NCBI GenBank assembly: GCA_026929865.2
Contig: CM049408.1
Span: 4,383,501 to 4,447,500 of the forward strand
Direction: 5' to 3'
Length of the DNA: 64,000 bases
Source: Hyperoplus lanceolatus
Taxonomy: Eukaryota; Chordata; Actinopteri; Uranoscopiformes; Ammodytidae
Shown here: piece by piece, positions 39,582 to 54,201 of the stretch
How the letters are laid out: each line of letters opens with the position of its first letter
Numbering within the stretch: position 1 is the stretch's first letter
Notes under the pieces: generated by a model
The model's input: the letters and a program-made list of their open reading frames with translations, nothing else
The model's database searches: none
What the model was told of the DNA's origin: nothing
Made by a program: the position numbers and the translations under genes

Positions 39582-40079
39582 GTTAAAAAAAACATCTTAA
39601 AATCGTTTAATGTTTCTTAATTGTCTCTTCAGGTGAGACACAGGGTTAACTATTGTCATCTTGATGACCCCATTGAGTACAATACAGTAGCATTTGTGAA
39701 ATGTTGCTTTTCTACTGTATATTCATTTCCACAATATTTTTATTGAGTTTATATATCTATCTATATATATTACAAGTGTTGAATGGGAGACAACAATTAA
39801 AGGTGAGGTAAGCAATCTCTGGTTGGCTGCTGGCTCTGAGCAAGGCCTTTAGATCGCCGTTAATAGAGCCGCGGCTTTGTGAAAAATACCTGTAGCTGTG
39901 TATTACATGTTGTGTTGCATACCTGATCGAGACAAAGAGGAAGGGTTCCTGAATGCCACCCCGCAGGTCCTTGGTTGGTACTTTTCACTTACTTTAAGGA
40001 TATGATATGGGGGTCTCTGGCACAATGTCAGAAGGGATACCATTGGGAGAAGGGAATGTGCTAGACCAAGAAGTCTGCG

Positions 40080-40352
40080 TAACCATGGACTTTTGAGGAG
40101 ACATGCGTTTTGTATGCCGGCACTTTATATCTTGGCACATTTTTTGGCACTTCATGACTTTATGACCTTGTGGTTTACATTGGCACTTTAATATGTTAAC
40201 TTTTACTCTACTACTTGCACTTAATGCCCAGGTTTGTGTAAATGCTATGGTGTTTTATGTCTGCTGTTGTCCTGTACTGTTCCTATGTTTTAAACTACCT
40301 CCTCGTTGTAAACCAATTTGCCCTCTTGGGACACTAATAAAGACCTTGAACC
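40080..40352 (+). mobile_element. Possible non-LTR retrotransposon 3' UTR
   Basis: Ends AATTTGCCCTCTTGGGACAC followed by TAATAAAGACCTTGAACCTT, a form found at LINE 3' ends. GGCACTTTA and GGCACTT recur upstream. No coding part or duplication was found. Confidence 0.4.
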
Positions 40353-40781
40353 TTGTTACGTTCAGCTGAGGAAGGTCCTCTCCAGTGTTGGATTAGGGTT
40401 CAAAAGGAGCTGGTAACGGGTGGAGTAGGTCTTTAGTGATTGGTGGGAGGGGTTTGTCACAGACACTAAATGTACAGGCGACAATGAAGGCCCAGAAATG
40501 CTATCGGAGAAGGAACAGGACGTGGCTCATTCCCGGATGGCTGGCAGTATATGTGCCCACCAGAGGACAGAGTCAAAAGAAAGAGTCTGGAGTATGGATG
40601 ATTAATGGGTCCATCACCTGGATCCAGCTAGGTTTAAACTAAGTCCAATTACATAACTGAACACCCATATATATTGTTCTCATCATCTCTGCATGCATGT
40701 AGTACACGCCTCACATACTCTCTCAGCCCAGTTGAGATGCAATGTATATCCGCTGTTAGGGATTACCCAGTGATAGTGGTA

Positions 40782-40911
<130 letters not shown>

Positions 40912-41173
40912 GACAAGCAGGTGAAGTGGATTATGAACAGGTTGTGTAATCCACAGTTTGTTGTATATCTCTCCAGGGGTAAATCCTCTTGTCTAGTAGC
41001 TCAACACACTGCTGCATTCCTGTGCCAAAGTCACAAAGTACATTTTGTCAGTCTAAAATTATAAATAGTATACACTATTCTGTGGACTGCTGACTGGCTT
41101 TGTCAAAATGACCAAATCACTATGATGTATTGATGTATTTGCATTGTATATTGTGTGTGTATTGTTGTTTTTG

Positions 41174-41244
41174 TTTCTCGACATCATTGCAAATGAGGGT
41201 CAACCCTCAATAATATCTCGAATATAAATAAAGGTTAAATACGA
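41174..41244 (+). mobile_element. LINE 3' tail, same family as 9470-10045
   Basis: CTCGACATCATTGCAAATGA, GGGTCAACCCTCAA and AATATAAATAAAGGTTAAAT match the tail of the LINE at 9.5 kb. A short GTGTGTGT run lies just before it. Confidence 0.8.
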
Positions 41245-41732
41245 ATCAATTGCAAATAACTGGTAGTAATCTGTTATTCCCTCCTTTGCTATCGTTTATA
41301 AAAAATACCTTGTAACCAAGCATTATGTTTTTCTTTGTACTTTATTTAAAAACTTTATTTGACCAATGCAGGCATTGTCTGGGCTTATTGGGACGCATCA
41401 CCTTTTAAGTAACTTCCCAATTGGACCGGTAGCATAATATGTCTGGCCTTTCAATGTTTGAAATGTTGACCTTTGTTAAGGCACCAAATGGTAAAGACAA
41501 GTCAATATTGAATATACTCATAATAAAGGTGTTAGCAAAAACATTTTTTTACATAGATATTTGTACAGTATGCATATCATAATTAGGATTGCCAAGCCCT
41601 ACAGTCTTCTCTGCCTGAGCTGGCCCAGTTGGTGTCTCTCTGTATGTGTGTCTGTTAGTTGACAATAATACATTTTGTAAGCAAATGTAAGTGAATATAC
41701 AAATACTCACTTTGCATGCTTGTGATGTGATG

Positions 41733-42128
<396 letters not shown>

Positions 42129-42665
42129 CCTGAGGTGGCCTGTGCCATTTGCTTATGCAGATTCATATCCATAGATGTAAATGCAATGTGATCAGACATA
42201 TTCATTCATGCTTTGGTTGGTGAATTATAATTGTTAGAATGACCCTTCATCCAACATTAAGAGAAGACCGCTTTTTACTGTACCTCTCTATGTGTTTGTG
42301 TGTGTATGGGGCTTTTGAAAACACTGCTCTCGTTTTAACTAATCCACACATTGTGTAATTTTCCTATCTCTTCCCAGCATACACTCACACAAACACACAC
42401 ACACCGCACAGACACACACCTTTCTCTATCTAACGTCTAAAGAGAGTGAGTTTAACACTGTGTGTTTAGGTTGTCCAGCCATAGCAAACCAGGGGTCACA
42501 CAAATAATTAAACTGCCAAATGTCCTTTTTGAATTCAAAATGTGGACGGTGTTGCTGAGGTGAAATGTGTTCTTGGATTCTCCCTCCACACTGTGTCGGT
42601 TGTATTGTTGAGAGGACTAACATGGGAGGCTAGGGACTACTTTATCTAAATGACTGCATTATTAG

Positions 42666-42948
42666 CTGGGGTGGATTTAGTGGTTTTGGCCAAGGCAAAC
42701 ACAAGCATTGGGCCCTCCCTTGTTGTTTTCCCCCTTTTCTGTCCTCTAGAAAGACCAACATATAACTTAATTTCTCTAAAATCAAATTCGAATTACTTTA
42801 TTTGGATGTAACTTCCAAAAACGATGCTGTGCCTGTAAAACGTGTGTATTTTTTTATTTTTTATAAATCATCTTTACCATAAGTGTACAGGCATGTCATG
42901 GGGCCCAAGGCACTTGCCAACCTTTGCCTGATGGTAAGACCGCCTCTG
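42666..42948. mobile_element. 283-bp hAT MITE with 8-bp target-site duplication
   Basis: Begins CTGGGGTGGATTTAGTGG and ends GTAAGACCGCCTCTG, with GGCCAAGGCAAA and GGGCCC subterminal motifs matching in inverted sense. ATTATTAG flanks it perfectly (42658-42665 and 42949-42956). Non-coding. Confidence 0.87.
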
Positions 42949-43037
42949 ATTATTAGATGAGAGGAAAACATAGGACAGTACAAGAGGAAAGACTCCTAAC
43001 CATCATTTCCCCCCCTCTTTTCCTCGGGTTCCTTTGG

Positions 43038-43755
<718 letters not shown>

Positions 43756-44032
43756 ACTACATACAAACAACACAGATTCCTTTTGGCTGTAAAAAGGCTC
43801 GGTTGGAGAAACTGAGAGCACTAAAGGCCTGAATGCTTTCCTAGCATATTTGCGATACATAGAGCTGTCAGATAAATGGAGTGTGTTTGAGGATGGGGTT
43901 GAAGAAAGCTAGTCGGCCTGTATCGGTTTAGACGTTTGGACCAATTTTTGTCTTTGCTATTTTAAAACAATATAGAGTATGTTTACCCAGCACATTAACA
44001 CGCAAGATACGGTTATATCTCGACTTGGTCAT

Positions 44033-44373
44033 TTAAAGCTGGGGTATATGATTTGGGAGAAAATAGCAGTTGGGATAGAGATTTGAATCCAAATACCTCA
44101 ACCGCTCCACTTGTTCTCTTTGACATGCTCTGTTGTTGGTGCCAAAGTGAATTGACAGTCCCAACAGCCAATAAGAACGGAGAATTGGAGCCTCGCTCTG
44201 ATTGGTCAAAGTGTACATGAGCGGTGGCAATTTTTGGGGGCGGCACACAGAGGCAGGGGAAAGCAAAGTGATGAGTAGATATTCTGAGACCACTTCACCT
44301 ACATATAGCTGAATGGGTTATATGACATTTTTGCCAAATATTACAGTGAAAAAGTTACCCACCCTAGCTTTAA
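44033..44373. mobile_element. TTAA-flanked MITE
   Basis: Begins TTAAAGCTGGGGTATATGAT and ends GTTACCCACCCTAGCTTTAA; the ends are inverted matches sharing TTAAAGCT. TTAA at both borders fits a piggyBac/Kolobok-type target site. The interior has inverted CCAAT/ATTGG motifs. Confidence 0.75.
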
Positions 44374-45369
44374 TTGGACTACTGTCCTTGTCCCAGTATA
44401 CAAGCAAGGAAGTATGTCTTATAGTTTTTTAGGTTAGCAACGGTTAGCAATCGGCAAACTGGTATCATTTCGAGTGGGTGATATGGATCACTTTAGAGCT
44501 CTGTACATTTTGTATGTGCTCTTCACATGCACAGATTTCTAATTCTTCCTTTGTTGTTGTTCTTCTGTTAACATTGAATGCTATCCGGCCTCCGGGTTAA
44601 AGCCCCGGTTGGGACACTGTGCCTAGGCCTGTCACAATCCAGTTGCCTGTATACATGCAGTAGTAGCTCGGCTCCTAACAACACTATCTGAGTGATTGGT
44701 TATGAAAGATTTCAGTCGGTCTAACATATTTAGATGTATATATTTTTTTAAAGTCCTGTTTTAGTCGGACTAATGCAATAAACCGACTTTATCAAAGTCA
44801 TGTAACTGTACTGAATGACTACTGCAGGCCAAGAGATTAGAGAGGAGAGGGGTTGGAAATTTCAGATTTTTCTTTCCATGAAGAAGAAGAAGAAGAAGAA
44901 GAAGCCTTTCATTGGGCAATGCAACACTATATTACACATGCATTCACCCACTTAACCTTCATTTGTCTAAGCCACCCCACACCCAACCTCCCACCACACA
45001 CCAACCTACCCGTAACACCACCAACTCCTCTTAGATATAGAAATGCAAATGTTCCCTCCCTCCTTCTCCCTATTCACTTCCCTTTTTCTCAAATGATTCC
45101 TAGCATATGGATGCCAGCACGGATGGGAGGGGGGCCAGACGCTTCTTCAAAATCAGCAGGACTACCGGTTGATTTATCCTCAAACTTTTTCTCGCTCCCT
45201 CCCTCCCTCCTTTCCTCCCATCTCTTCATGCCTTCCTCGCCCGGTGACGGCTCTCTCTCTCTCTCTCTCCTTTTCTCTCTCCTTCTCTTTCTCTTCCTAT
45301 TTCCAAAAAGCTTAACTTCATTGTCTCAAGCCCCACTACGCTTTTTTTTTTATTATCCCCTAAGACAAA

Positions 45370-45580
45370 GATTTATGTAAATCTTTCGGGGGCCGGGGCC
45401 GTTAATGCAGAGCCGCCCGTGTGACAAAATAGCATTCCCCCCTAAATCGCACCGCATTGTTGTTGAAAATGACAAGGCAAGGGCCCCACGTTAATCCTAC
45501 AATGCGATCATCCAAATGTGTCATAATGCCGCGTGTAGGCAGGCGAAATCTGAATATCAAAAAGAACGCCATGCACGGCA
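45370..45580. promoter_or_regulatory. Candidate conserved non-coding element
   Basis: GC-balanced, repeat-free block with GGCCGTTAATGCAGAGCCGC and GTGTCATAATGCCGCGTG. It follows a (CT)n-rich tract (45200-45300). Conservation inferred. Confidence 0.3.
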
Positions 45581-46136
45581 AAGCAAGCTTTCAGTACTTC
45601 CATCGTGGCTATACACGCACTATACTTCCGTTCTATATCTCCTTCTCTCACTCCCTCTCTTTCTCTCTATCTCCTTTTGAATGAACTGGTCCCCGGTTTG
45701 TCACTATATACGCTCACATTGAGAGACACACTCTCAAGTTTTGCTGCTAGGGCAGAAATGGCAGAAGTCGCATTTGATTAATGTACAATAACAACAAAAA
45801 CAACACTGTATGTGCGTAATTGTCTAAGTGGCTGCGATTGTGAGTAGAAAAATAAATGGATGGCGTCTGCTTTTGTCACCCAGATGTATTTATTTCAGCA
45901 ATACAAGCCTTTTATGCTGGAACAGAATGCAGATCTAAAAGGGAAACAAAGGGGTTGAGCCGGTACATATAAGAAGCATTCAGCTAACAATCAGTTACCT
46001 TGTTTTCTCCTCTGTTACGGATGGGAAGGGGGAGGCAGTGCCGTGCATAGGTGTATACTTCAGAAGGGGATGCAGGGGATATGTCCCCCTTCAATATTTA
46101 GAAGAGGTGAAATTGTCGCCCTCAAAAAATATAAAA

Positions 46137-46158
46137 GACAACCCTAACCCTAACCCTA
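46137..46158. repeat. Short interstitial telomere-like repeat
   Basis: Three tandem CCCTAA units inside a segment that may itself be repetitive (46030-46140). Too short to mark a chromosome fusion by itself. Confidence 0.8.
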
Positions 46159-46679
46159 GAGATGAGAGGTAAAATGACAGTTCAGAGAGTCCAATCATCT
46201 ACTTCTTACCAGTAACATTATATTTCCCGACAACTTCAGACACTCCTACAGTGGACCATACCATCTTAACCTTACCTTACATGATTCCAAAAAAAAAATA
46301 AAAATAAAGATAAATATTTAACTTCTTAGAGCCGTACTGCAATATATTCCATTTCATTTGTGTTACTGGGTAGCTGAATCTTGTCTATATAAATATACTT
46401 TATTTCCACCGTAAATTGATGCATAAAAGGCATAAATTGGTGCATCAAAATTCACCAATTATTGTAAGGGGTGGACACCCAGTCCCCTCCCCCTTAAAGT
46501 ACCCCCCCCCCCCCATGTTGGAACAATACCTACAGTGATGGTGCTGTGTGTTCTTGGATCAAATTGAGCCCTGGTAAAAGTCTGATTTGAAAGGATGTAT
46601 TTTCTAAGGGGGGGGGGGGGGGGATAGTGTTCTAGGCAGAGAGCGAGGAGCTGTGCAGTGCTAGCCATGAAACAGTCAT

Positions 46680-46860
46680 GGCCATCAATTGGACAGGGAC
46701 AATGCTGGAGGAAGATAATGTTAATAATTACCAGGCCCCGCGTCGAGGGACCCATCCCTGATTGGCCCGTGAAAACCTCTGTCATAATTAAACGGTCCAG
46801 CCTGAGCCTTTCCATCCCCACAGCTTGTACCATAAACCTATTAAAAGAAGGACAATGAAT
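46680..46860. promoter_or_regulatory. Candidate conserved non-coding element
   Basis: Repeat-free, with GTTAATAATTACCAGGCCCC, CCCTGATTGGCCCGTGAAAA and CATAATTAAACGGTCCAGCC. Inferred. Confidence 0.32.
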
Positions 46861-47209
46861 TGAAAAATGGCGTCCTAGTTGCTGATTGGCACATGGTGCA
46901 ATCTGAAACGGATACTTGCAGGGGGTCCAAAGAGCAGAGTGTTTTTAGAGCATCTATCAAGTCAAGTCTATTTCATTACTGCTGTTTTAGCTCCGGCGTA
47001 CTTCCTACATTGATGAGGCATATGTTTATATTTGATATCATTTTTATTTATCTTTTAAATATATTTATGTACATGTATTTTTCTTATTCTTAAAGGCACT
47101 TTTGGACTGTGGGGGTCAAAAGGGCAGGGGTTATATATCTGAGCACATGCCTGCTGCTGACTGTCTGACCCTTTCTCTTTTTTTGTACCTCTGAAAACTC
47201 ACATACACA

Positions 47210-47210
<1 letters not shown>

Positions 47211-47268
<58 letters not shown>

Positions 47269-47550
47269 TCGTTCCTCCTGCCATCCGAAGTTGGGGAAGG
47301 AGGAGGAGCCCCGCGGGGAAGGATTTTGTCAGGGAGAATAGCGGCAGTTGATCTTGAAGGCTTAAGACCTCCACTGTACCTGTCAACAGTGTGGCTTTGG
47401 CTGCTGACGACCAGCGGCTTAACTCATTTGAAGTCGCTCCCTTCGTTTTAATGAGGGAGGCACAGCGAGCAACTGACAGCCAGTCAGGGTCTTGAAATAA
47501 TTCCACACCTTCTGAATATAACCAGAGGTGTCTATCTATCTGACTTTAAT

Positions 47551-47623
<73 letters not shown>
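47211..47623. repeat. CA arrays 47211-47266 and 47552-47623
   Basis: Two CA arrays in the same sense. The 280-bp spacer is unique and GC-balanced; an open minus-strand frame crosses it but has no recognisable features. Confidence 0.97.
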
Positions 47624-47626
<3 letters not shown>

Positions 47627-48289
47627 GTTTAAGGTAGAAGGTAGTGAACATAAAAGGCAGGTTGCAGGGCTAATAATGAGGAAGTGGTGACAGAGAGGAT
47701 GACACTGTCGTCCTGTCACAGTTTCGACTGCATCTCTTCTGCGGCAGCACTGTGTGTGTGTGGATCGGCTCTATGAATCAAATGAACAAAAGGCACGTCC
47801 TTAATTAAAATTGAAACGCAATTGCAACTCTGTCATCACCCATAGTAATATTTTACAGCTATATTTATTATCATCACTTCATTTTTCAGTAGTTTGGTGT
47901 AAAGAAATTGTCAGAAAATATTGAAGGAAAAACCCAGAAACATTCTATGAGACTATGAGAAACTCAGCAAACCAAAAAATAACTGAAGATGGCAATTTGG
48001 GGGATTTTGAGTTGTATATATATATATATATGATTCAATTTGACTTATAAATGAATTGACTAACTACGGACGTCGCGTATTATATTTCAAATTGGGTCTG
48101 AAGTGTTTTTCAGTAGGGTGTTGTTTCGACCACTAACACAAATACATTCATCCATATATACCGTCAGCTTTTTATTCCTCCAAACACATTTTTTTTAATC
48201 TCTCTTTTCAGCGAGGCTTCTGCTTCACTCCTTTTTTTTTTTGCTTTCCCTGCTCTTATTGGGGGTCTCATTACTTCTCACTCTCACTT

Positions 48290-48440
48290 CCCTTTTCTCT
48301 TGGCTTGGGATAATCCCCCCTGTAGAGGGACTTCAAAGTGCAGGGTCGGTCCAGGAGGAAAAAGCCTTAATTACCCATTTGCCTTGAAACTGGAGCCAAA
48401 TCACATCGGTCCGTCCGACTCTCCGCTCTCCCCTGCCTCT
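48290..48440. promoter_or_regulatory. Weak candidate conserved non-coding element
   Basis: Contains GGGATAATCCC (an OTX/bicoid-type palindrome, about 48308-48318) and AAAGCCTTAATTACCCATTT. Flanked by poly-T and C/T-rich sequence. Confidence 0.25.
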
Positions 48441-49354
48441 CTCACACTAATTGTGGGTCTGGGTTTCTTTTTTTTTCTCCCTTTTTTTCCCCCTTTCGCT
48501 GTGGAAATGGATAGATGAACTTAAACATAAGGAATGCATTGGAGGCAGGTGATGAGAGAGAGAGAGAGAGAGTGACCTTATTTTTGAAGGCGCCGATTTG
48601 CCTTGCCAAAAAGAAGAAGTGAAATTCAACGATGAGAAGAGTCCTTATCTTATAGAGACAGTGTGCTATCTCTGTGACTGTGTTATCAATGCAGATTCTT
48701 AGAGGACGTGCATTGTAAAGACGGGTCATTTTTAAGTCATGGAGGTGACAAAGGATTCCAAATGTAAAATCATCTCATCTCGTCTGTTTTTTTTTGCTTT
48801 TATTGGGTAATACCTTTTCTTTTCTGAATGTGGTAGTCAGTTCATGGCATTGAAAGACATTGGAACCCACTGACTGATGGCCAGGTTCAACATGATACAA
48901 TGATAATTCTGATCGGGAAATTAAGCTGGATCAAGAGGAGCGATGGACATATATTTTCAACTCTGAACTATTTCATGTTGACTTTCATTCAAATAAGAGT
49001 GTGTTAAGGAAGGTTAGATGGATAGATGTACTGCTCCCAACTCTGAGGGGTTTAAGTATATATGGATCAAATATAATCTTCCTGGTGTTTCCAATAGAAA
49101 ACAATCATGATACATAAAGACTCATATTTCTTTGCTACATTTTTAATTATCAAATTCAAACAAACTGACTAATTACATTCCAATATACTTTACACTTGAC
49201 TAATCATTCAGTATATTAAGTGTAAGTGTTGGAAATATTTCTGATTTAGTCACAGTTCGGTATACACAATGTTATATCATTTAACATATGTTATATAGTC
49301 AATATACCATACTGAAAATGCAATGTAGTTCTAAAAGAGGATAACAGTACAAAG

Positions 49355-49356
<2 letters not shown>

Positions 49357-49450
<94 letters not shown>

Positions 49451-49573
49451 TGTATATTTTACTTAATGGATTATTTTGCGGTGGACTAGAGTGTTAATTG
49501 CATGACGTGCTTGCCACTGAGCGGCTAATCTTTTTGAGAATATCACACCACACACAGCATTAGAAACCCCCCC

Positions 49574-49617
<44 letters not shown>
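49357..49617. repeat. GT array 49357-49445 and CA array 49576-49617
   Basis: Opposite-sense arrays 130 bp apart; the CA array is preceded by a run of ten C. Confidence 0.97.
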
Positions 49618-49619
<2 letters not shown>

Positions 49620-50149
49620 AGCCCTCTGCATAGTTGAACAATGGTAACATATCAGGAATGAAATATGTCTCAACTTCATCCCAGAGTTGCTTTTTTAATT
49701 TAATTTTAAATTTCAATACAAACGTGAGGGGATTTCACTCAAGCTGTCAATATGGAAAGTGGAATTGATGGGATTCCAACTGACGAAACCTGGCAGGAGA
49801 AGCAATAAAAATAGGACAGAATAGACCGTATCAGAAAAATGAATAAGTCTAGTCTACTGTCATGAGAAAACAATGAAGTGCAGATTATCTAGTTGCTAAT
49901 GGCTAACTCAGTGGCTTTCATGGTTTAGTCTTAGCACCAAACATTCTCTATGAGTGATAGAAATAAATACGATATGCAGCCCTGTGTCATCTTGGCATTT
50001 CCTGGACTGGCGGGCGTTCACATGATTGTGGGTTGTGTGTCAGCATCCGTTAATGTGTTTGTAGTTAATGTGTGGCCTATGTTTTCAGTCCTCCACTTTA
50101 GGCGAGACATATTTTGTATTGTTCCCCCCCCCCAAAAAAAGGTCCAAAA

Positions 50150-50400
50150 TGTACAATAAGGTGTTTATTTGAATACACCTTGGCTGTTTGCGTCTGTATA
50201 TCTCTCCTATACGACAGTCTGTAACGGCCATTATCTCATTTTTTTTTTCAATTCTCTGAACCAAAACTCTAGACTTCTAAATGACTTACGTCAAATAAAC
50301 TTTCCATAATCATTTGTAACACTATTCGGAAGGTTATGATACATTTTGTTCTTAAAGACCTGTATACAATCATTTTTGATTTATATAAAGAAAGAAAGGC
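50150..50400 (+). repeat. Dispersed repeat family X, copy 3
   Basis: Aligns with copies 1 and 2 through AGGTGTTTATTTGAATACAC, CTCTGAACCAAAACTCTAGA, ACTTTCCATAATCATTTGTA and ATTTTGTTCTTAAAGACCTG. A block of about 25 bases present in the others is missing. Confidence 0.72.
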
Positions 50401-51476
50401 TTTAGTGAAGATTCATTTGAGCGTAATTTGTTAGAATTGCCAAATTTGCATATTTATTCAAACATTACTGAAAACAATTGTAATAGAAAAAGAACACAAA
50501 TAACTGTTTGTATGTAAGTAATCAACTAGCAAGGTTTCATGATGATATACAGTATATAAGTGAAACATTTAACCCTATTCACCTTGCAGTGTCTCTCCTT
50601 GAGGATAATCTTTTATATATATTAGGTATAGGTCAATGTCCATCGGTGTGTCCTAACCAGCTCAAAGAACAAAATGAGACAAACAGGCAGAGGATGGAGA
50701 ATTGTAACAGCTTGTATTTGTGCTCTGTTTCTCGTGCTTGAGAAATGATGAATATGGGGGATAGGGTTCATGTGCCAGACAACTGACATGGAGGTCACAA
50801 AAGGTGAAACAGAATAATACCCACCAACCCCCCCCCCAACCATGGACACTGGAAGCCACTGCCAGTGCCACTTAGAAATCACACACAAATCAAATGAGAA
50901 AAAAAAAATTAAAACAGCGTAGTCATAGAAAACTATGTACAACCAACACAACATTGATGTGTGTGTTTGCCACTAAAAGGCCATGGGCCAAACCTTTGAT
51001 CCTCTTTCTGTACAGCGTGGTTCATGACAACAGTACACATTCATCAGGTTATGTATCCTGCCCCCGGGAAAAAGGGAGAAAAATAGAGCCTGTGAGTTGT
51101 GTCTCGTCAATGGAATGAATCCCCCCCCCCCTGCAAACCACCCCGTAAGAGCAAAAGTTACTCAGAGTACTGTATCCTATTCACAAAAGGATGCACATAG
51201 CCTACAAGTTTAAAAAATGACAAGCTCCTTAGGAAAGACAGCCAAGTGCCTATACACATGTATTTCAAACCATCCATGAAGAATAATCCATTCCAGAAGA
51301 AGAAAGAAATTATTACAAGTCAGGTTTTCTCTCAGGTGTGATTATCTTGAAGAACATGGAACCAATTTTCTGTTATTTCTAAGGGAGAAAAGCCCCCCCC
51401 CCCCCCACAGCCCGCCCAAGAGCCCCCCCAAACGCCAAATCCAAGTGTGTTACACCTCAGTCATTTTTTAATTTGT

Positions 51477-54201
51477 TTTATTTTTTTATTTAATTACACC
51501 CAAGGCAGAATAAAAGTTACTAAAACTGGAGACTTTTACAGTTACAGTGACAAAAAACAGTTTTAAGAGACCCACAATTTTTAAATTGGACTGCAAAGTA
51601 AAAAAAAGAAAATTATGTTTTTGAAAAAATGCCCAGGCATTCTCCAATATTACAAATACTGGTATACTTTTACAGTAAACAAGAAAAATGTAATATATAT
51701 TCATATATATTTTTATATATATATACTAAAACCCCCGTCACCAAAAAAAAATAATAATAATAAAAATTAAAAACAATATACACATCGCCACTACGGCATT
51801 CAGAGAAACTTAAGAAGCAAACCTGGAAATAAAAATACTTCTTTTGTTTAAAAACACACATACACACAAACATTATTTTACCCTTGTACTTGTTTCAATA
51901 CTGTAAACTTATTTTTAAGACAGAGTGCACTAAATCTTTTTTTTTTTTTTTTTTTTTTTTTAGTTTCTGCATTTCCTGATTTGTAAGTCGAGTCTCTTCC
52001 TTTGACTTTTTCGTCGTGTGGCTTTTGTCCACTCCTGGAATTTTCTGTTGAGGGGACAGACTCTTGTCCTTATGAGTGAGGGATTTGATATATATCTATA
52101 TATACTGTAGGTTTGTGCCTTTATATGTACATATGCATACATATATATACACACACAGACACATTGTTATTGTGCTGGGTATTAATCCTAAATCTAAACT
52201 CAGCATTGTTGCATTTTTTTGTTAATTTAAATAATTCAGTTGTCAATTTTATTACATTTTCTTCTCGTTCAATTCGATGCTTCAAAAAAAGTGTTGCATT
52301 CGTCTGAGACAATAAATAGGAAGATCATTTATTCAAGGCACACTCATGTCAAATTGAATGGCAGTACAAAAACTGTCCCAAATATATATACTTTTTTTTC
52401 CTTTCAATGTTATAGTGCCAGCATTGGGAAAAGCCACGCCTAACTGTTTGGGCACTTTATTGTCAGGAGATCCCAAGCCCTAGACCCATTAGTACCCTTT
52501 TCTGTCCAGCTACAGTATGTGTGTGTGTGTGTGTGTGTGTGTTTGTGTGTCGGACGGAAAAATCATAAAGTGCGGGTCTGTTGTTAAGAGCTCTGTATTT
52601 TGTAAAGTGACAGAATACAAATAAGACCAGAAATGAAAATTTGAGAAAATACCACTATGAAGGTGGAAAGGCCTAACAGACATTGGGGTTATGACATAAA
52701 GAAACATGGCGATGCAAACTGATGCTGCTCATTTTTACTATTAGTCTTACTATCTCAGCACACACTCATATAGATTTTCGTCATCTACACAAAACTGTCC
52801 CACAACTAACAGTGAAACTTGGAAGGATTCCTTTTCCCGGAAAGGTGACTTCATTAATCAGATTATACAATAGAATAGAATCACAACAACAATACAAGTT
52901 GATAAGTTTCAAATTTACTATACCAAATTATAAGATATATTTTTTCGCACAAAGAATTCATTTTGACGTTGATTTGTAAAAATGACTAAATCTGAGGATT
53001 CAATTGACTGCGGAAATCTAGTTAAAGTAATGGCATCCTCCTTGTGTGCACAGACAAATAACCTTCTCTACTAATTCATGGTATCATTAAAAACAATGAC
53101 TTCGAATATGAAGTCAATTATTCCAACATATGATGATGTGGAAATGTTTCTGGAAATAAAGGCATGAAAAAGTAAAAAAAAAAAAATAGTAGTATAGCTC
53201 ACCCTGAGATGTCTCTGTGCTCACTTTCTGGTCTATCTCTATGCATACTGGTCTTGCATGCTCAGTTTACTCTAATAAATAATATAGCCTAGATCATATG
53301 GCTTCATGCAAAGTATAATACATGGATGTCCTGTATGAATATGTGTGTAAGGTGTTGGTAAGTGGAGAGGGGTTGGGGGGGGGGTGGAAAGTAGAAGAAA
53401 TGAGGGATGGTTGTCGTAGCGTTTTCAGGTCTTGGTACTTGGTACCAGTCAGCAGCTGCCTTATCTAGAATGTGTTTCTTCTGGCTGGTTTAAGGATGTT
53501 CTCAGGAGGACACAGGGTTTATGAACCTTGGGATCCTGTTTGTGTTTTTTTAGATTTACTGTCAAATATGACATTCAGTGCTACACACCAATTATATTGA
53601 CATGTTTTCGAAAATTCAGTTCATGCTACAATGCCAAAAGGATTGTTGTCCGCGTATATCGTCATCACACAAAATAGACTAATTCTAGCATTCTCAGTTC
53701 ACACCACTGTCAAATTGAAGATTGAGTTCAGCTTTCTCTTCAAGAAAAACCACACAATTAGCTTAATGTACAATTTCCTACAAGCAGCGGCCAAAAATGT
53801 TTTACATAAAATGGACTTTTGTCTTCTAGAAAACTCTCAGGATATCATGTGGGTTTAAAAAAACAAATAGAGTAATGCAAAATCAAAGTAAAAAAAAAGC
53901 CTAAATAAAAATGTACCTGCACATGCCAAAAATACAAAATACAATAAATACAGAAATTATTGCACAGTTAAAGGCTCCACATATGTTTAAACTCAACTGA
54001 CTGATTGTTTAAAAAGGAACCCCAAATGAGGAAGTTTAGACAGCTTCAATTGGTGTTAAGATCTCCGTTTTTTTTCTCAGTTGGCAGTTTCTTAAAAACA
54101 CATAAATGAACGCAAAAATCAATATTTCAGAAAAAGAGTATCCAGCTACCCCATTTTGTTTTTTTAACGTCAAAGTCTGGCGCAAAGTTTTGAAACCCGC
54201 T
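51477..54201 (-). other. Probable 3' UTR of bcl11b with candidate poly(A) signals
   Basis: The stretch just after the stop codon has no coding signal on either strand and is AT-rich. BCL11B mRNAs are known to have 3' UTRs of several kb, so a long UTR is expected. Minus-strand AATAAA hexamers (TTTATT on the plus strand) occur at 52456-52461, 52328-52333, 51485-51490 and 51477-51482. The last pair is followed on the minus strand by a GT-containing stretch and then a G-rich tract, which makes 51.48 kb a reasonable end point. A run of about 24 T on the plus strand (near 51937-51960, A on the transcript strand) and (TA)-rich tracts near 51700-51725 lie inside. The true end is not determinable without transcript data. 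Confidence 0.45.
52518..52541. repeat. Short (TG)n in the probable 3' UTR
   Basis: About 12 TG units, one GTTT interruption, on the template side of the bcl11b transcript. Confidence 0.9.

Noticed and set aside
44853-45380. 175-codon plus-strand frame
   Set aside because: Built from a GAA microsatellite and C/T-rich low-complexity sequence; Ser/Leu/Pro/Phe-rich output without domain features.
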